From positions 1,693,270 to 1,757,269 of the forward strand of contig BDGG01000003.1 of the NCBI GenBank assembly GCA_001949185.1: 64,000 nucleotides of DNA, read 5' to 3'. The stretch is from Ramazzottius varieornatus. Lineage: Eukaryota; Tardigrada; Eutardigrada; Parachela; Ramazzottiidae. The notes below the pieces were generated by a model. The model searched no databases and was not told where the DNA came from. It worked only from the letters and a program-made list of their open reading frames with translations. How positions within the stretch are numbered: the first letter of the stretch is position 1; each line of letters starts with the position of its first letter. A program made the translations under genes and the position numbers. Shown here in pieces: positions 50,301-62,500 of the stretch.

Positions 50301-52159
50301 GGTTACAGCGGGTTCCTCAAGTCAAATTTCTATCGCTCCAATCCAAGAACCGCATGACAGCCAACTGCCTCCACAGAACCAGCAAAGCTCGCTAAGCAGG
50401 CAAAGTGGCTTCATTTTGGCAGCGGCACATGAGCACAGTTCATATTAGCGTCATACATCATATACTGTATAACCGCGACAACAATCATGCGCGCCAACCA
50501 TTTCGTGATCCCTACTGTATCACTACATCCATCTTCCTTTTTATGCCTAACGACTCTTCGCACATATCACCGTCTTTACAAACCGATTGATGTAGTATAA
50601 TAATAGCCTGCTCATATATTACAGCCTGTCATGGTGCGGCATTCTTCATCTTTCATAATCATAGTGCAGAATGAGATTGCCCATCTGGCCCGCTAATCTC
50701 TCTCAACTAGGCTCCTTCCACTCCAATATCCATATTCAAAATATCATCTTTGATACTGCGGCATTATCGTCCTCACACGCGTCAAACCGAACTCTTCAAG
50801 CCGTACCCACCTTCATGCAAAATTCCACCTTCTTGAAACATGACAGCATTATGCAAAATCAGACCCAGAATAAATTATATTTCGCACTTCGCGTATGAAA
50901 AGTCTAATCCACTTGGAAAAAGGTTCAAGCACCCTGAAATCTGTACTGCTTATAAAAAAACATCCGCGCTTGGGTTGAAAGCCTTCATTTCACACATGCA
51001 ACAAGGAAGTGAAGGAAGCTGTGTCGGGTATACGCGGCTTACAAGCCTCGTTAGACATTTTTGCTATATCCCAGATTGGATACATCCCCGGCCTGTCCAT
51101 TCCCTTGAGAACCACCATCCAAGCACAGATAATGCATCACATCTTTATTTCCCTGTCCCGCTTAAACATACTATATACGCACTATGCAGTAGGCATAGAC
51201 ACTGACCTTTCTGTGAGATTCGATGCCAGCTGGAGTTGCTGGTTTGGTAATGAGCAATGGCCAAATTGGCCTTCTCTTTGGGCTTCCCGAAAAATTCCAT
51301 CTGGTCATTGTACTCGTAGGCCACAGAGAGGTCCTTGGCGAGGATCTCGCCTGTGGGAGTTCGATGGGCAAAGGGACAGAAGAGAGGGTAGTGCGGATAT
51401 CGACCTTGATCGTAGCAATTGCCGGCTCCGAAAATATTTTCATTCAATTCCACCATGGTCCGCACTGCGGCGTACAACAAATACTCGGTCTGCTTCCTCA
51501 AAGCGATATCGGTGGCGGAAAAGACGCCGGAAGAATGCTTCCACCATCTCGTCAGTAGATTGGCCCGGTTCAGGGCGATCTGTGCTTCGCTACTGAATTT
51601 CTTTACACCATACTGATCCACCACACCTGTAAATTTCCCATGGTGTAACCAAACCGAAATATGAGCACTCAGTAAACGAACTATACAACTTTGTTCCCTC
51701 AAGTGGCGCACCTCCTCAGTTTTATTAGGAGGGAGCGTGCGCCACTCGAGACAGACGATCTTGTCGAGTTTCGCGAAGTGGCGCACGCTTTCAGTGTAAT
51801 TAGTTAACTGCCTGCGCCACTTGGGGAAGTAACCTTGCCGAGTTTGTTCGCATTGGTCCTATTTCTGGAAATTAGCGAAAACTCCTCATCGTACCTTCGA
51901 GTTCGAGCTCCTGACCCGGCGAGCAATGCTTCCGCTGTGATTCAATCAGTCTTAGTACAGACGACACCGTATCATCGCCGGACTTGAGCATATACTGCTG
52001 ATCCTTGATCTCCGCCGAAGTCATCTCCGAAGAAGGCTGTGCCCGCGGTGACGTCAGCTCAGCCACCTCCACTAGCACCTCACCTTGGACTTGCACTGAC
52101 CAGCTGCCTATTAGGCTCAATATTCCCAAGACTAGGCACCGGACTAGTCGTAACTCCAT
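41372..52159 (-). CDS. GPR158: Class C GPCR, GPR158/GPR179-like (CG31760 type)
   Basis: Twelve exons (52159-51895, 51626-51207, 45210-45039, 44415-44295, 44180-44028, 43829-43563, 43421-43312, 43112-42898, 42814-42676, 42603-42498, 42426-42208, 41962-41372) give 925 aa with every phase matching. A signal peptide (LVLGILSLIGSWSVQVQG) leads a Cache-type extracellular domain (ALNRANLLTRWW, RTPTGEILAKDLS) and DCGGGNIWMMTYTVPFFG. A Cys-rich EGF-like module follows (CEPISGLGFSRGSYVCRCQHGYY). The 7TM core includes LRTAILVAAIIVMACLPVLF, VVSCTARVWLRGVGFAVSYGAILLKTWR and LTTTVVLVLLFGSK. The tail is long, Pro/Ser-rich and cytosolic. Vertebrate GPR158 is a metabotropic glycine receptor coupled to RGS7; the ligand here is unknown. 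Intron 2 is about 6 kb, so a small missed exon between 51207 and 45210 is possible, though phases join directly. Confidence 0.92.
42000..42170 (+). repeat. Paired palindromic elements, GPCR intron 11
   Basis: Two units (GAGTGGCGCAG...CATGCGCCACTTG and TTGGCGCACGCTTCC...GACGTGCGCCACTCC) joined by GAGAACAAACTTGTCATGTTTT. Confidence 0.8.
47845..47940 (+). repeat. Palindromic element in GPCR intron 2
   Basis: TCAAGTGACGCAG and GATGCGCCACCC arms with flanking AGATTGTCTTT and AACAAACTGTC. Confidence 0.65.
49925..50040 (+). repeat. Palindromic element in GPCR intron 2, long arms
   Basis: AACTCGACCAGATCGTCATC left of CCAAGTGGCGCA mirrors GGAACTGGCCGAGTTT right of CGCCGCTTGGGG; ends near TTGCCGG. 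Confidence 0.75.
51680..51855 (+). repeat. Paired palindromic elements, GPCR intron 1
   Basis: Two units joined by GACGATCTTGTCGAGTTTCG; right flank CCTTGCCGAGTTTGTTCGC. Confidence 0.8.
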
Positions 52160-53909
52160 AATAATCAGACATATGAGAAGGTAGGCCACGTCAACGCCGG
52201 CGTAGACAAAGAAGCTCTCCAGGACGATGGCGCTAATAACCGGCAGTCAGAGCCGGCTCCCGAGGAATAAGTTTACAAGGGCACGTGCGGCAGTTTTCTC
52301 ACTGCGGCGGACGGGAAGAAGGACTGGCTGTAATCAATGAGATTGTTGTCCGCTTCGTTTGATGAGCTACTTAAGAACCCTTGCAGGATCATTACACAGA
52401 ACGGCAATTAGCCTCTAGAGGCCAGGCAGCGCACCCAAGACCATCTCTCCTCCTGCTCTGAACTCGTTCTCTGGGACTGTTCCAGAATATTCCCTATGTA
52501 TCGAATATAAAAGCATATAAATATTCAAAGGTTGGAGTCAGCAGATTTGCAAGAGATAAAAAGGGGCAAGATGATTAACTGCGCTGCGCCACCGATGCCA
52601 ATAAGCAATCAATGGCAAAAGTCGAAAGATAAATAATCCGACCTGAAGTTCCAGTTTCAACAAGTACACATATCACCCGTATGATCTCGACCGACTTAGT
52701 CGCAGAAAGAGCAAACCTTTGATGCTAACATGATGGATGGAAATTAGTCCGTGGGATAAATACCCAGGCTAGAATTCCGGAAATGCGGGATGATCAAAAA
52801 TCGATGTTTGGCGCATGTTTCATCCGACTTAGAGCTCACGTGAAAACCCGTGGGTTCTTGCGAAAGCCAATTGAATGCTCCTCACTCAGAAACACATTAT
52901 CCCTCACACTGTACCTGGACAGAAAGCAATACGTAACACCCGCGTAGTTCAAACAATGCTACGACTGTGCAGGTGGAGAACCCACAAAGCGGAGCTTGAC
53001 GTAGTTTCTTCCGCGCAATATAACGATCCGAATAAGAGAGGAGTTAATAGCGATGAAGCACCCCCTCGACGCATTAATCAAAAGACCACAGTATATATTC
53101 CACGCATAGAAACGTAACATAAGAGCCTCGTAAAAAATCCGGCTAATGATACTCTTCTTCCACGTATCAGCAGAATATTGTTGAGGAGGAAGAAAAGAAC
53201 CAGAGAAAGATCAGATATGTCAACGAGGATGGGGTCGGCACGACTAGCTCGAAAGGCCAACGGGGATACAAAAGGGAAGAGGAAAACGCCCCAAGAAGAT
53301 CTTAAATGACATCAATCGCCACTGTGTACAACAATGCTGTAAGTGTGTCTTCTTTTGACGCTCTATGCAGCACCAAACAGAGGCGTCAAGAGTGAACGAA
53401 CCACGAAGAGAACTGCGGTATACTTCACAGAACATAAACAGCAGACATTTATGCATGGGAGTGAAGACTGAAGAGCTCAACAAGATACGGTCAGCATCGT
53501 AGACTCTGTACCAGTACAAGTTGGTTCTCCCCAGTGTACACCACTATGTGCTCACTAGAGATAGATCGAGTACATCTCCAACGCTAACCATCTGAATGAA
53601 TCCTCTTACAGAAAACCACGAAAATGCATTTGCGCCTTCCAGCTTTTGTGTGGCTTCCGCCTGCCAGCCAGCGAATCACCAGCCGTGGTACGCTGATGGC
53701 CTCTTCCTGTGTACTACGAACCCTTAGCTGTAACTAACGCACACGACATGTTACACTTATACGTGGATACTATCGCAACACCAAACAGCAATCATGCCAT
53801 TCAAATGATGCTCTTTCTCAGTGGCGACGTCACCTTTTTCCCTCTTCGAATCACTGATGCACCCCACACATACAATCTCAAAAAAATGGGAGCTGGGCAA
53901 ACAAACCGC

Positions 53910-54000
53910 ACATGATCGTTGTACCTAGCGGCGCACGCTCCCATTGTTATTGGCTGGACAGCTGCGCTACTTGAGATGCCGATCTTGTACGTTCTGTTTA
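53910..54000 (+). repeat. Degenerate palindromic element
   Basis: GCGGCGCACGCTCCCATTG and GCTGCGCTACTTGAGATG arms, then CCGATCTTGTACG. Confidence 0.6.
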
Positions 54001-54031
54001 CCCACCTCCCAAATTATGGGGTTTGTGGGCA

Positions 54032-54143
54032 GCCGGCAAACACTCTCGGGATGATCGTTACCTCAAATGGCGCACTTTTCCGCCAAGTAACACAGGAAAC
54101 TGCTCCACTTCCAGTAACTCTCATCCCGAGACTGTTTGCCGGC
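54032..54143. repeat. Full-length palindromic element with long inverted termini
   Basis: A 23-bp terminal inverted repeat with one mismatch (GCCGGCAAACACTCTCGGG... at 54032-54054 and its complement at 54121-54143) encloses the GGCGCAC core. This copy best defines the element ends. Confidence 0.85.
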
Positions 54144-56094
54144 CTCCCATTTTTCGTGTAGAACTAGAAAACTGTTTCCGTAGAAAGGAGCTGGCACAGT
54201 GGACAGGGACCCGGTTTCCGGGTAGTACGTGGTGGTATGGGGAAACTGTAGGCGAAGGATCAGATTACTGGGTTTTCACGCCTGAGAAGCGCCGATAGCG
54301 TCAAATTGTAACTTAGCGCGCCGATGAAAGACAATCCCAACATTCAATATCCACCCATAGCTCCATAATCCGCTCATTCTGCCACACTGTTCAAACTTCA
54401 AAGGAAGAACTTAATATAGTCCTCCTCTTTCCTCTTGTTGCCTTTGCGTCTGCCTCGCGTCAAAGACTCTCAACATACGGCCACTTATCATGGCCACAAA
54501 TTGCCGCCAAACACAATCCGTCTTCAAAGACTCTTCTCAATCATCTTCCATAATTTCAGTGGACACCCTTCAGAACGTCAAAAGTAGCCATACGCAATCG
54601 TATTACCGCCATACAAGCCACGTGAAACAAATTTAACTGAACCTCAGCTCTTATTATTCAGATTCCAACGAGTGCGATTACGAGCCGGATGCTTCTTGAA
54701 ATTTGATTAAGCTTATTTGTCGAATACAGGTACACGTCCAAACGGTACCTGGAACTCTGGCTTTCTCGAAAATACCTAAATATGCACGTACTCTCAATTA
54801 TTCCCCTATGCTGTCAATCTGTAATTAGCAGCATTTCAAATTCGTTCTGGGAAACGTCACGTCGAGTTCTAAGGATCTGTAAACCACACACGTTTCCCGA
54901 AGCCAAGGTAACCCTTGGGTAATAATTAAGAATGTACGGTGTGATTTTGAGCCTACAGAAAACCGAAAGCCATAACAGCCAATCAGCTGGACTGTTTATG
55001 CACCTTCTTGTTTTCTATTAATACTTTCGCATGAGATGACATGGAATACAGTATAATCGAAGCTAGGTCCCTAGGCTATCGTCGGCTGAACAGCGATCAC
55101 GAGTCAACTTCAGAATCGGCAAGGCAGAGCTAGCGCCAGTAACACCTTTTTTACTAGTCTAGGAAGGCTTCCCGGTGCGTGGCACCATCCCATGTGCGAT
55201 ATGTCAACCGTTGACGAGAGAAAGAAACACATTGTCCAAATATTTATCCAATAACGCTGATGCATATGCGTGATCACATCAGTATACTGGGAGGTTAATC
55301 GAACGGTCAGCTTTTTTCCTCATTTTCTTCTCTGTACTGTTTCGAAGATGCATCGATATCCAGAGCGCGGTTTGCCACATGCTTCCTGTTTAACATTTCT
55401 GTCTTGTCGTTGCGATAGTTTACTCTAATCGGGCTTCGATGACCCGATGCCGCTAGTTTAGGTTCTTGATTGAACGCACAAAGTGATGCGGGTTTTGTGG
55501 GAGGAGGAACTGTGTAAGAAAAGGACGGAAAAGGGGGAGGTTCGCGTGGAGGACCTGACAAAGGCAGAGATGGCTTTCTTTTGTACGGCCCTTCACGTGA
55601 AGCTAAGCTTCAGTTTGCTACACTGAAATGCGTGGAAAAAATTACACAGGATGAGGATATACCGACATGCATGCATGGTCGAGGGGAAGCCGGGAATCAA
55701 TTTACGGAGCGGCAGGCGATTTCCGGTGATAAACGCCCTTGCTAAAGATGAGCGCTATGCCCACATGCTGGGCTTCCTTTGTTTGTTCACTGCCGCGCGT
55801 TGGTCCTCCTTTTTTGCATTTATTCAGCTCCTTTTCAAGTGGGATGACAACCTGACAGCTAAGCCCCGTTCAGCGTCCAACTGCGTTTGTAGAAATACTC
55901 GAACCAACAAATGTGTTTTCCTAGTCGACGGTATCCCGAAGCCTTTACGCATTCAACAGAATGACACAGATAACTTCCGAGTTCCGACATACGCAAACAA
56001 ACAAGAAAAAAGACATTTTTGGCAAGTTTAGCCGGTGTTCGACGCACCGATATACCGATAATAATTATATAGGACGTCGGCAACTGTCTTGAAT

Positions 56095-56195
56095 TTCTGA
56101 GCAAGATCGCTTTCCCAAGTGGCGCATTTTTCAGCCAATGACAATCTTACCCGGCGCCACTTGATATGACGATCATGTTCGATTCATTCGCCGAT
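56095..56195 (+). repeat. Palindromic element in gene-poor region
   Basis: CAAGATCGCTTTCCCAAGTG and GCGCCACTTGATATGACGATC arms around a CAGCCAATGACAA loop. Confidence 0.7.
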
Positions 56196-58014
56196 GTTTT
56201 CGAGGCTTCGTCTACGAATAACGTTTCTACGGGGTTCACAAAACTCAGGTCAGTCATTCACCGCTGTACGCTTCTACAAACCGGAAATTCAGCAGCTTAC
56301 CTCGTCCAAAAGAAAACTCATTTATAATGGCAGTGGTTCTTCCTGCAGTGAAATCCTCTATCTCAAAGCGTTACCGACCGCGAGAAGCGAGTGGCTAACC
56401 ACGTGACAGCTAGTGAACCTTCGTGACAAAGCGAGAAACTTCTCAATTCCAAAATGTCGCCGCCAGATTAATGGCGCCATTCCAAAGAGGACAGTAGCCA
56501 TAAAACCAGATTCTCACAAGATCTTCGCCAAACCGCAAAGAACCCGCAACGATTTTTGGTGTCGAAGAATTCTTCGTCTCAAACACTTCCTAAAAATAGT
56601 TTGACATGTCAGTGTAAATCAAGTGTGGGTCCTTCGCGTTACAGCCGTGGAAAGTGAGCCAATAAACTTTCTAAAGCATCTCTTCACGAGCGTCTTATTA
56701 AGTGTAACAGCTTCCGGGGAAGCTAATAGCTCTTCTCAGCTCATCTAGAACTATCGCCATATTGTACTGTAAATTGAGAATATATCTTTTAGCTCTTGCA
56801 ACATATCAAGCACAGATCATCATTGAAGATTTTGATGACGTACAGTAGTTAACACGTCAGCCAAATTTGACCCACCGGCCTCGCAAGAATTTCGAAACGA
56901 ATTACCACTGGCGACAATTCATTCTCGGCGTATTCTGTTTTATGTACAGTTAAAGCTATTTTGACCAGAAATTCCGTTCTATATTCATCGTTGGGCGTTT
57001 AATGCTAAGTACACCATCAAAGTATCCCAGGGTCCCATTACTCCTAAGACCCGGCTTTACTCTTCCCATTTTCCATCACGTTCGAAGGCTACAAATAACA
57101 ATGTTAAAGCCTTGTGCACTGCAAGCGGTCAGAGACTAATCTTCATGGAAATCGAAAACTTTGGGTGTGCAAAGGCTTGATCGAGACCACCCATCGTTCG
57201 GCCTTGCACAATCGGGTTCGCGCCGCTTGATGACAACAGGCGCCATTACGACTTCATCAATTGACTTGCCTCGTAAAACCAAAGGGGAGACCTCTAAACT
57301 CAAACGCCAAAAAGGAAGTTCGATTTTATAAGGAACCCCTGAAAGAAGCTCATTTAAGCGCCTGATTACGGCTTTTCTTCAAAGGGTGTCGTTAACTTAC
57401 CATCGAGCAGGGAAATCCAAGAAGAATCGCACACCCGCTTACCAATAAGCACGGACCACACACGCTGCCCTCTTATCGTCCTCTGCACAACTTGTCAAGT
57501 ACTACTAGCCTCGTAACTATCCTTCTCCGACTATCATTCCCTACACTTCCGGCTCACCCGCGCTATAAACAAGTCCAGAAAGAACGATAACATTAAGAAC
57601 GCATACCATAACATCACAGTACAGTTTCCGGATGAAAGTCCGGACTACACTCCGCTCCATCAACACAATCGCGCACCGTGCACGGATGAGCATAACCGGC
57701 GATCAATCAAATCAAAACTGGTTTGTTGTTATGGCACCTACTGTACGTTGTACATACGGTCGTATCGAAGTCCATCCGTGGAAAAAAGATCCTCCATGCT
57801 CGGCCTTTTCCTTCCCTTTCAAACCAAGTGTTTCTGCTTCACTTCCTATCTTCATTTCCACTGCGCCAAGTGCCCCACTGAGCGATCCTGACATTTCCGC
57901 CTAAAATTACAGACCTTAAAAAAAGAGGGAAGAGACTGATGAAACGGTCAGAGTGAAATCATTCGCAGACTTTACTCCCATCTGGACCGTCCCTGCTTCT
58001 TGCAACAAAAGGAT

Positions 58015-58020
58015 TTTATT
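58015..58020 (-). promoter_or_regulatory. Polyadenylation signal AATAAA, fucose mutarotase gene
   Basis: Minus-strand AATAAA 34 nt past the stop codon. Confidence 0.55.
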
Positions 58021-58053
58021 AAGAACATATTTACCGATTGGCCATCATATCAC

Positions 58054-58577
58054 TCACGGTAGGACGCCTTTTTTAAGAATAATATTTCCATACAAAGCAG
58101 CTTCGCCAGTGTGAACAATGGCAAAGGCCTTTTTTGCTCTCTCGTAGAAATCAAACCGGGGAATCAGCGCTGTTTTCACAGGCGTTGCTCCCCCGTGCGA
58201 TGCCTGCACTATTTTATCATACTCTTCCCAGATCGGAGTCTGCAGTTTTCTCTCTTTATCCACTGGTTCGCGGTCCATCAGCATGACAGGGGATGGATCG
58301 TAGGCATCCAGCGGAAGCAGCTGCAGAATAGCTTCCAGAAGCGCCGGTATGGCCAAGCCGTCTGCTCGAATCTCAATCGGTCCATGACGACAACATCCAG
58401 CCGAAGGAAAGTTTGCATCGGCGAGCACTACGTGGATAACGCGGTTATGAGTGACAGGGAAACAGGAAAGAAAATAACAGACTCGCTCTCACCAATCTCG
58501 TCTCCGTGTCCCATTTTGGCCAGCGTATGCAGAAGTTCCGGCGACAGTATCCGGGGTATTCCTATCAGAACTACCAT
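58054..58577 (-). CDS. FUOM: Fucose mutarotase (RbsD/FucU family)
   Basis: Exons 58577-58493 and 58427-58054 give 152 aa (human about 154). It interconverts alpha and beta anomers of L-fucose in the cytosol, supporting the fucose salvage route to GDP-fucose. Family features in order: IPRILSPELLHTLAKMGHGDEI with the catalytic His, VLADANFPS, IRADGLAIPALLEAILQLLPLD, WEEYDKIV, FDFYERAKKAFAIVHTGE and the terminal YGNIILKKG. The junction G|TG restores Val of VLADANFP. A polyA signal is close behind the stop. No neighbour is functionally related. Confidence 0.94.
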
Positions 58578-59514
58578 CTTTGGTCTTCCTCTTTCTTGAC
58601 AACGGCGAGGTATCGAACGAGTAACGTGGCCAGTAGTGCAGAAGGCATCAGGCAGAAAGTGGAAACTGGAAAGTCAGCTTAAATTCTCAGAGAAGAACAG
58701 CGAACACTCCATGAACACATCAACTCAATCAATGGTCGTCAATCAAGCGACGACTCTGGCACTAGCAAAGATTCCAGTAGATGGCGCGACGATGTAGCCA
58801 CGTCGGCGTGCCAGGTGTGCACCGTATACGTGATAAGTACTACAATACTTCCCGTTTGTAGCTCTCGGTCTCGGAGTGCGGGAAGCCGTTCAAGCCAAGA
58901 ACCACTTTGCCTGTGTAAACTGTCTCGAACAGGATCTTCGGTCTTTCTGTCGAAAGCGCTACAAATGGACTTCACGAAGTAAAGGAGCTTGTCTCAATCT
59001 CATGCTCTCAGTCAGCGGGACCGGTCGAGGAGTCCATGCTGGCGTACAGTAATTACTACAAGCACTGAATCTTCCGGCAAGTACTGGTCCTTAAAAAGTG
59101 ACATTGCGTGGGATCGTGGACAGCTATCTGGTCAATTTTCAAGCAAGACGCTCTCGGTACTGCTTCTGTCAGTCGATATCATACGGAGCCATTATATCGT
59201 GGCGAAACTTAGAAATCGCTCTCTGCACAAGAGACTCGAATGTTCTAGAAAAAAATAACGACAAGTCCTCTTTCCAAGCACTAATAAATTATCAAGGAAA
59301 GAGCAGCTGCAAAAAAATGAACCCGAAGAAAAACATCACACTTTGGTCAGACAGAACAGCGAGAAACCTTCTCGCATAAAATTACGACGAAAAATGCGGC
59401 TGGACAAAAACTCCAGACAGACGAAAACTCTGAAACCTCGAAGACAAAAAACAAAAACCGGGCACAAACACAGATCTTTCAGCAGGACGAGAAGTCAAAA
59501 GCCTTCATCTGATT
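58578..59514. other. Spacer between FUOM and Nipped-B
   Basis: FUOM promoter and Nipped-B 3' flank. Short ORFs only. Confidence 0.5.
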
Positions 59515-62500
59515 CTAGCTAGGCAGATATTCATCTTCGTCATCTGAACCATCGCAAATTTTTCTCTTGCTTTCATCTTTCTGTGGAGTTTTCCTCGGGC
59601 GGCCTCGCGGACGCTTGGGCTCACCTGGTGCCGGTCTTTTCCTCGGTGTTCTGGGCTTCTTGAAGGTACTGTCAGCAGCTGCGGCTTTTCGCTTCATCGG
59701 CGAGGAGAGCGAACTAGACTCGCTAGCTGATGTGGAGGTTCCCAAACCCGATGCGTCGCTAGTTGACGGCTCCTCGGACAAGTCAAATTGACCTTCTTCC
59801 ATCTCCATTTCTTCCACATCATCTTCCACTGTTCCTGAGTGCGCTTCGACCGGTGCATCGTCCATCGTGGCCACGTAAGTCTTGAACTGCAGCAAGAAAC
59901 CATTCATGTCAATCATGCCCATCACCAAATGAATGAAATGATCGACACAAAACGACAAGCGTTCTGGCGAAACCGCGCCTTAACATCACCGCGAACAGCA
60001 AAGCGCCATTGTGAACTGTTACGTCAGGCGGCTCACTCTTACAACGACGCGTGCAACGCGCTCCGCTGCCGCCAGTGCTTGTTGCACAGCCGCTTTCCGA
60101 ATTCAGCGGGACTGGCGGACATCCGCGTACGAAAAATTCGAATTTCCGTCTTCAAGAAGAGTTACTTTGCTTACCTCTACGAACTTTCTGACGAGAAGAT
60201 CAGCAGACAGGTATTCGTTCAGCGTACCTTTGGATGTTTTGGAGACGTACTCGACGACAGGAGTCGGTCCAAACTTGGCCGCGAGCTTTCTCGACGCGAT
60301 GGGCTTCTCAAAGACAGCTCGAGGTTCCGTCGGCTTGTACTCTTTGACTCTGTCTGCCGTGATCGAGTAGCAATTCTCCAGGAACTTCTTGATACTGATC
60401 AGGAGGAAAGATGGTTGGCACTGTCGATAACAGTCTCGTAACTCAGACAGGTCAGCCGGGAGAGATCGTTTCAGGTTCTCAGCTGTTTCCATCTCGTCTT
60501 CATCATAGTCCTCGTCTTCTTTGCCTTCTTCCGTCGGGTTGGTCAGCTTGAAAGCCTTGCGGAAGCGATGGACGGCTGCCGGACAGATCATGGCCAGAAT
60601 CGGGTCAATCTGGTGGATGACGAAGAGAGGCTCGTCCCATGCTCTGAAGGGAAAGTAGGCAATGTTGTCGGCAAAGTACAACAGCTGATCCAACGGCGAA
60701 TCCTGAAAAACACGAAGGTCTGTTAGACGCTATCCACCATAACTCCTGAGATCAGAGCTAAGGCATCGATAACTTCTGCTACTTTTCACAGAGTAAAACG
60801 CCCGAAAAACTATCGATGCGTTTTTCGGGAGCTGGACTGTGGTAGAATCCTGGGAGAACAACCAGAACTTAACTTCTCTTCGACGCAGCCAACTGACTGA
60901 GCCCACAACTTTCTCACCTCTCGTCATACTGCCGCTGGGCAGTGTTAGTATCCTTTCACTCAAGCTAGCTCAAGGCTGGAAACAGTTTTCTGAATCACAA
61001 AACTCACAGGGAGACAGCGGGAGATGCCGATTGCAAAACTGCGAAGTTCAATGGAGACTGCTAAAATCGGAAAATCAAGCATCCGGAGCAGAAACGTGGG
61101 AACAGATGGAACCGAATCCTGTTCCACTTGACTTTCCAAGGGGAACAGAGGGAACAGGAAGACCTGTTCCTCGAGATGCCCACTCCCTCGGATCTCGTTT
61201 AAAGTTCTAACCCTCTAATCTATCGGGACTCTAAGACTCGCCGTACTAAATCATGTTGCTTTCCAGTAAGCAGAAAACGAGTAAGATTTTCCACAGTAAA
61301 GTATTAACGAATAAAAGTCCTAGACCCTGTACTAGCGAAGCTTAGCTTTCCTGTCTGCATCTGACTTCAGACAATCTTACAAGCTGAAAACCATAGAATT
61401 CTCGCCTACTTACATCGTATTTGAAGGTATCCAGAAGAGCGTTGATGAGCTGTCGACGAGCGTTACGGTCCGGTCGGAGAAGTTTGTACACGTAACCGAC
61501 TAAGCTCGTGGACTGCGATCCATTGACGATCTTGAAGCCGCGAATCAGGTTCTTCCCCTTGCTGGTCACGGTTCTTTGGAACAAGAAGGACTCTCTGACT
61601 CCCATCAGCGTCTTCGTCTACAAAAGAAACAAAGTTGAAATCAACCACCACTGCAAAGTACAGCATTCACGACAAAAGAATCTGGGGAATAGACTTACCG
61701 GAAGTGTCCCAGGATACTTTCGATGAATTTCCTCCAGTAAAACTTCCGCCTGTGTCGACAGGTCTTCCTGTACTTCTGTAGTCGAAGAAATCAAGAACGG
61801 GACAACCTAGAAAAGAAATATACATTTAGCATAAATCACCTGCAAGAACTAAGTCCAAACTGTGAAATTTCATCAGAGACACTAGTTCTTCAGCAAAGAT
61901 AAATTACCAATTGAGGGTGGGAATATCGAAGTCGAACAATGATGGACACCAAGTTCAACACGGCTCTTCGTATCTCGACGTCTTCATCCACACCACATTC
62001 CAGAACACTTTTTAAGAAGTTATAAATGATCTTTCTTGGAAGTTCCGCACTGGCAGTCTGGTTCCCGCGGAGATCCAGCGCGTTGTAGTGTTCGTTGGCC
62101 GTGGCGCTCTCTTCAATCTCTATCACCAGCGCTTCTTCATGCTCGAGATACTTCAGCAGGTTCTGCAGCACCAGCCTCTTCATCTCGGGTTTCGTACTGC
62201 TTAAGCTGAGACACGAAGTATACAAGTCGATGATCTTCTTATTTGTCATTGCTTCCGGTTTCCGGATGAAGACAAAGCCTGAAGAAGAAGAAACTTCATC
62301 AACTACCAAAAGAACTGACGTTTCACAGAGAAACTTACCGAGGCTTTTGAGTGCTTGTTGTTGGACATTCGCCGGCCATTCTCCGATCTTCAGCAAATTT
62401 AGGAGGTTGTCGATGAGGCGATCCGTGACTGGGGAAACATAGCCGAACGCTTCGCTGTCCAGGTCGAAATGCTGGATGAGGAGTGAGACGATACACAGTG

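Larger units (their letters stand above)
45211..51206. other. Long intron 2 of the GPR158-like gene
   Basis: About 6 kb with only short ORFs. It contains two palindromic-element copies and no recognisable transposase, RNA gene or exon. ORFs on both strands lack homology I can name. Confidence 0.6.
52160..58014. other. Gene-poor region
   Basis: About 5.9 kb without a gene I can support. It contains three palindromic-element copies (53910-54000, 54032-54143, 56095-56195), the GPR158-like promoter and a possible isolated minus-strand coding exon at 55307-55561. The remaining ORFs are short and show no recognisable domain. Confidence 0.5.

Noticed and set aside
55651-56031. 126-codon plus-strand frame in the gene-poor region
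   Set aside because: Starts with ATG, but the protein has no recognisable domain or repeat and no context.
57632-57904. Two overlapping short frames on opposite strands, 90 and 60 codons
   Set aside because: No homology, no splice signals that link them to neighbours, and neither shows better coding character than the other.
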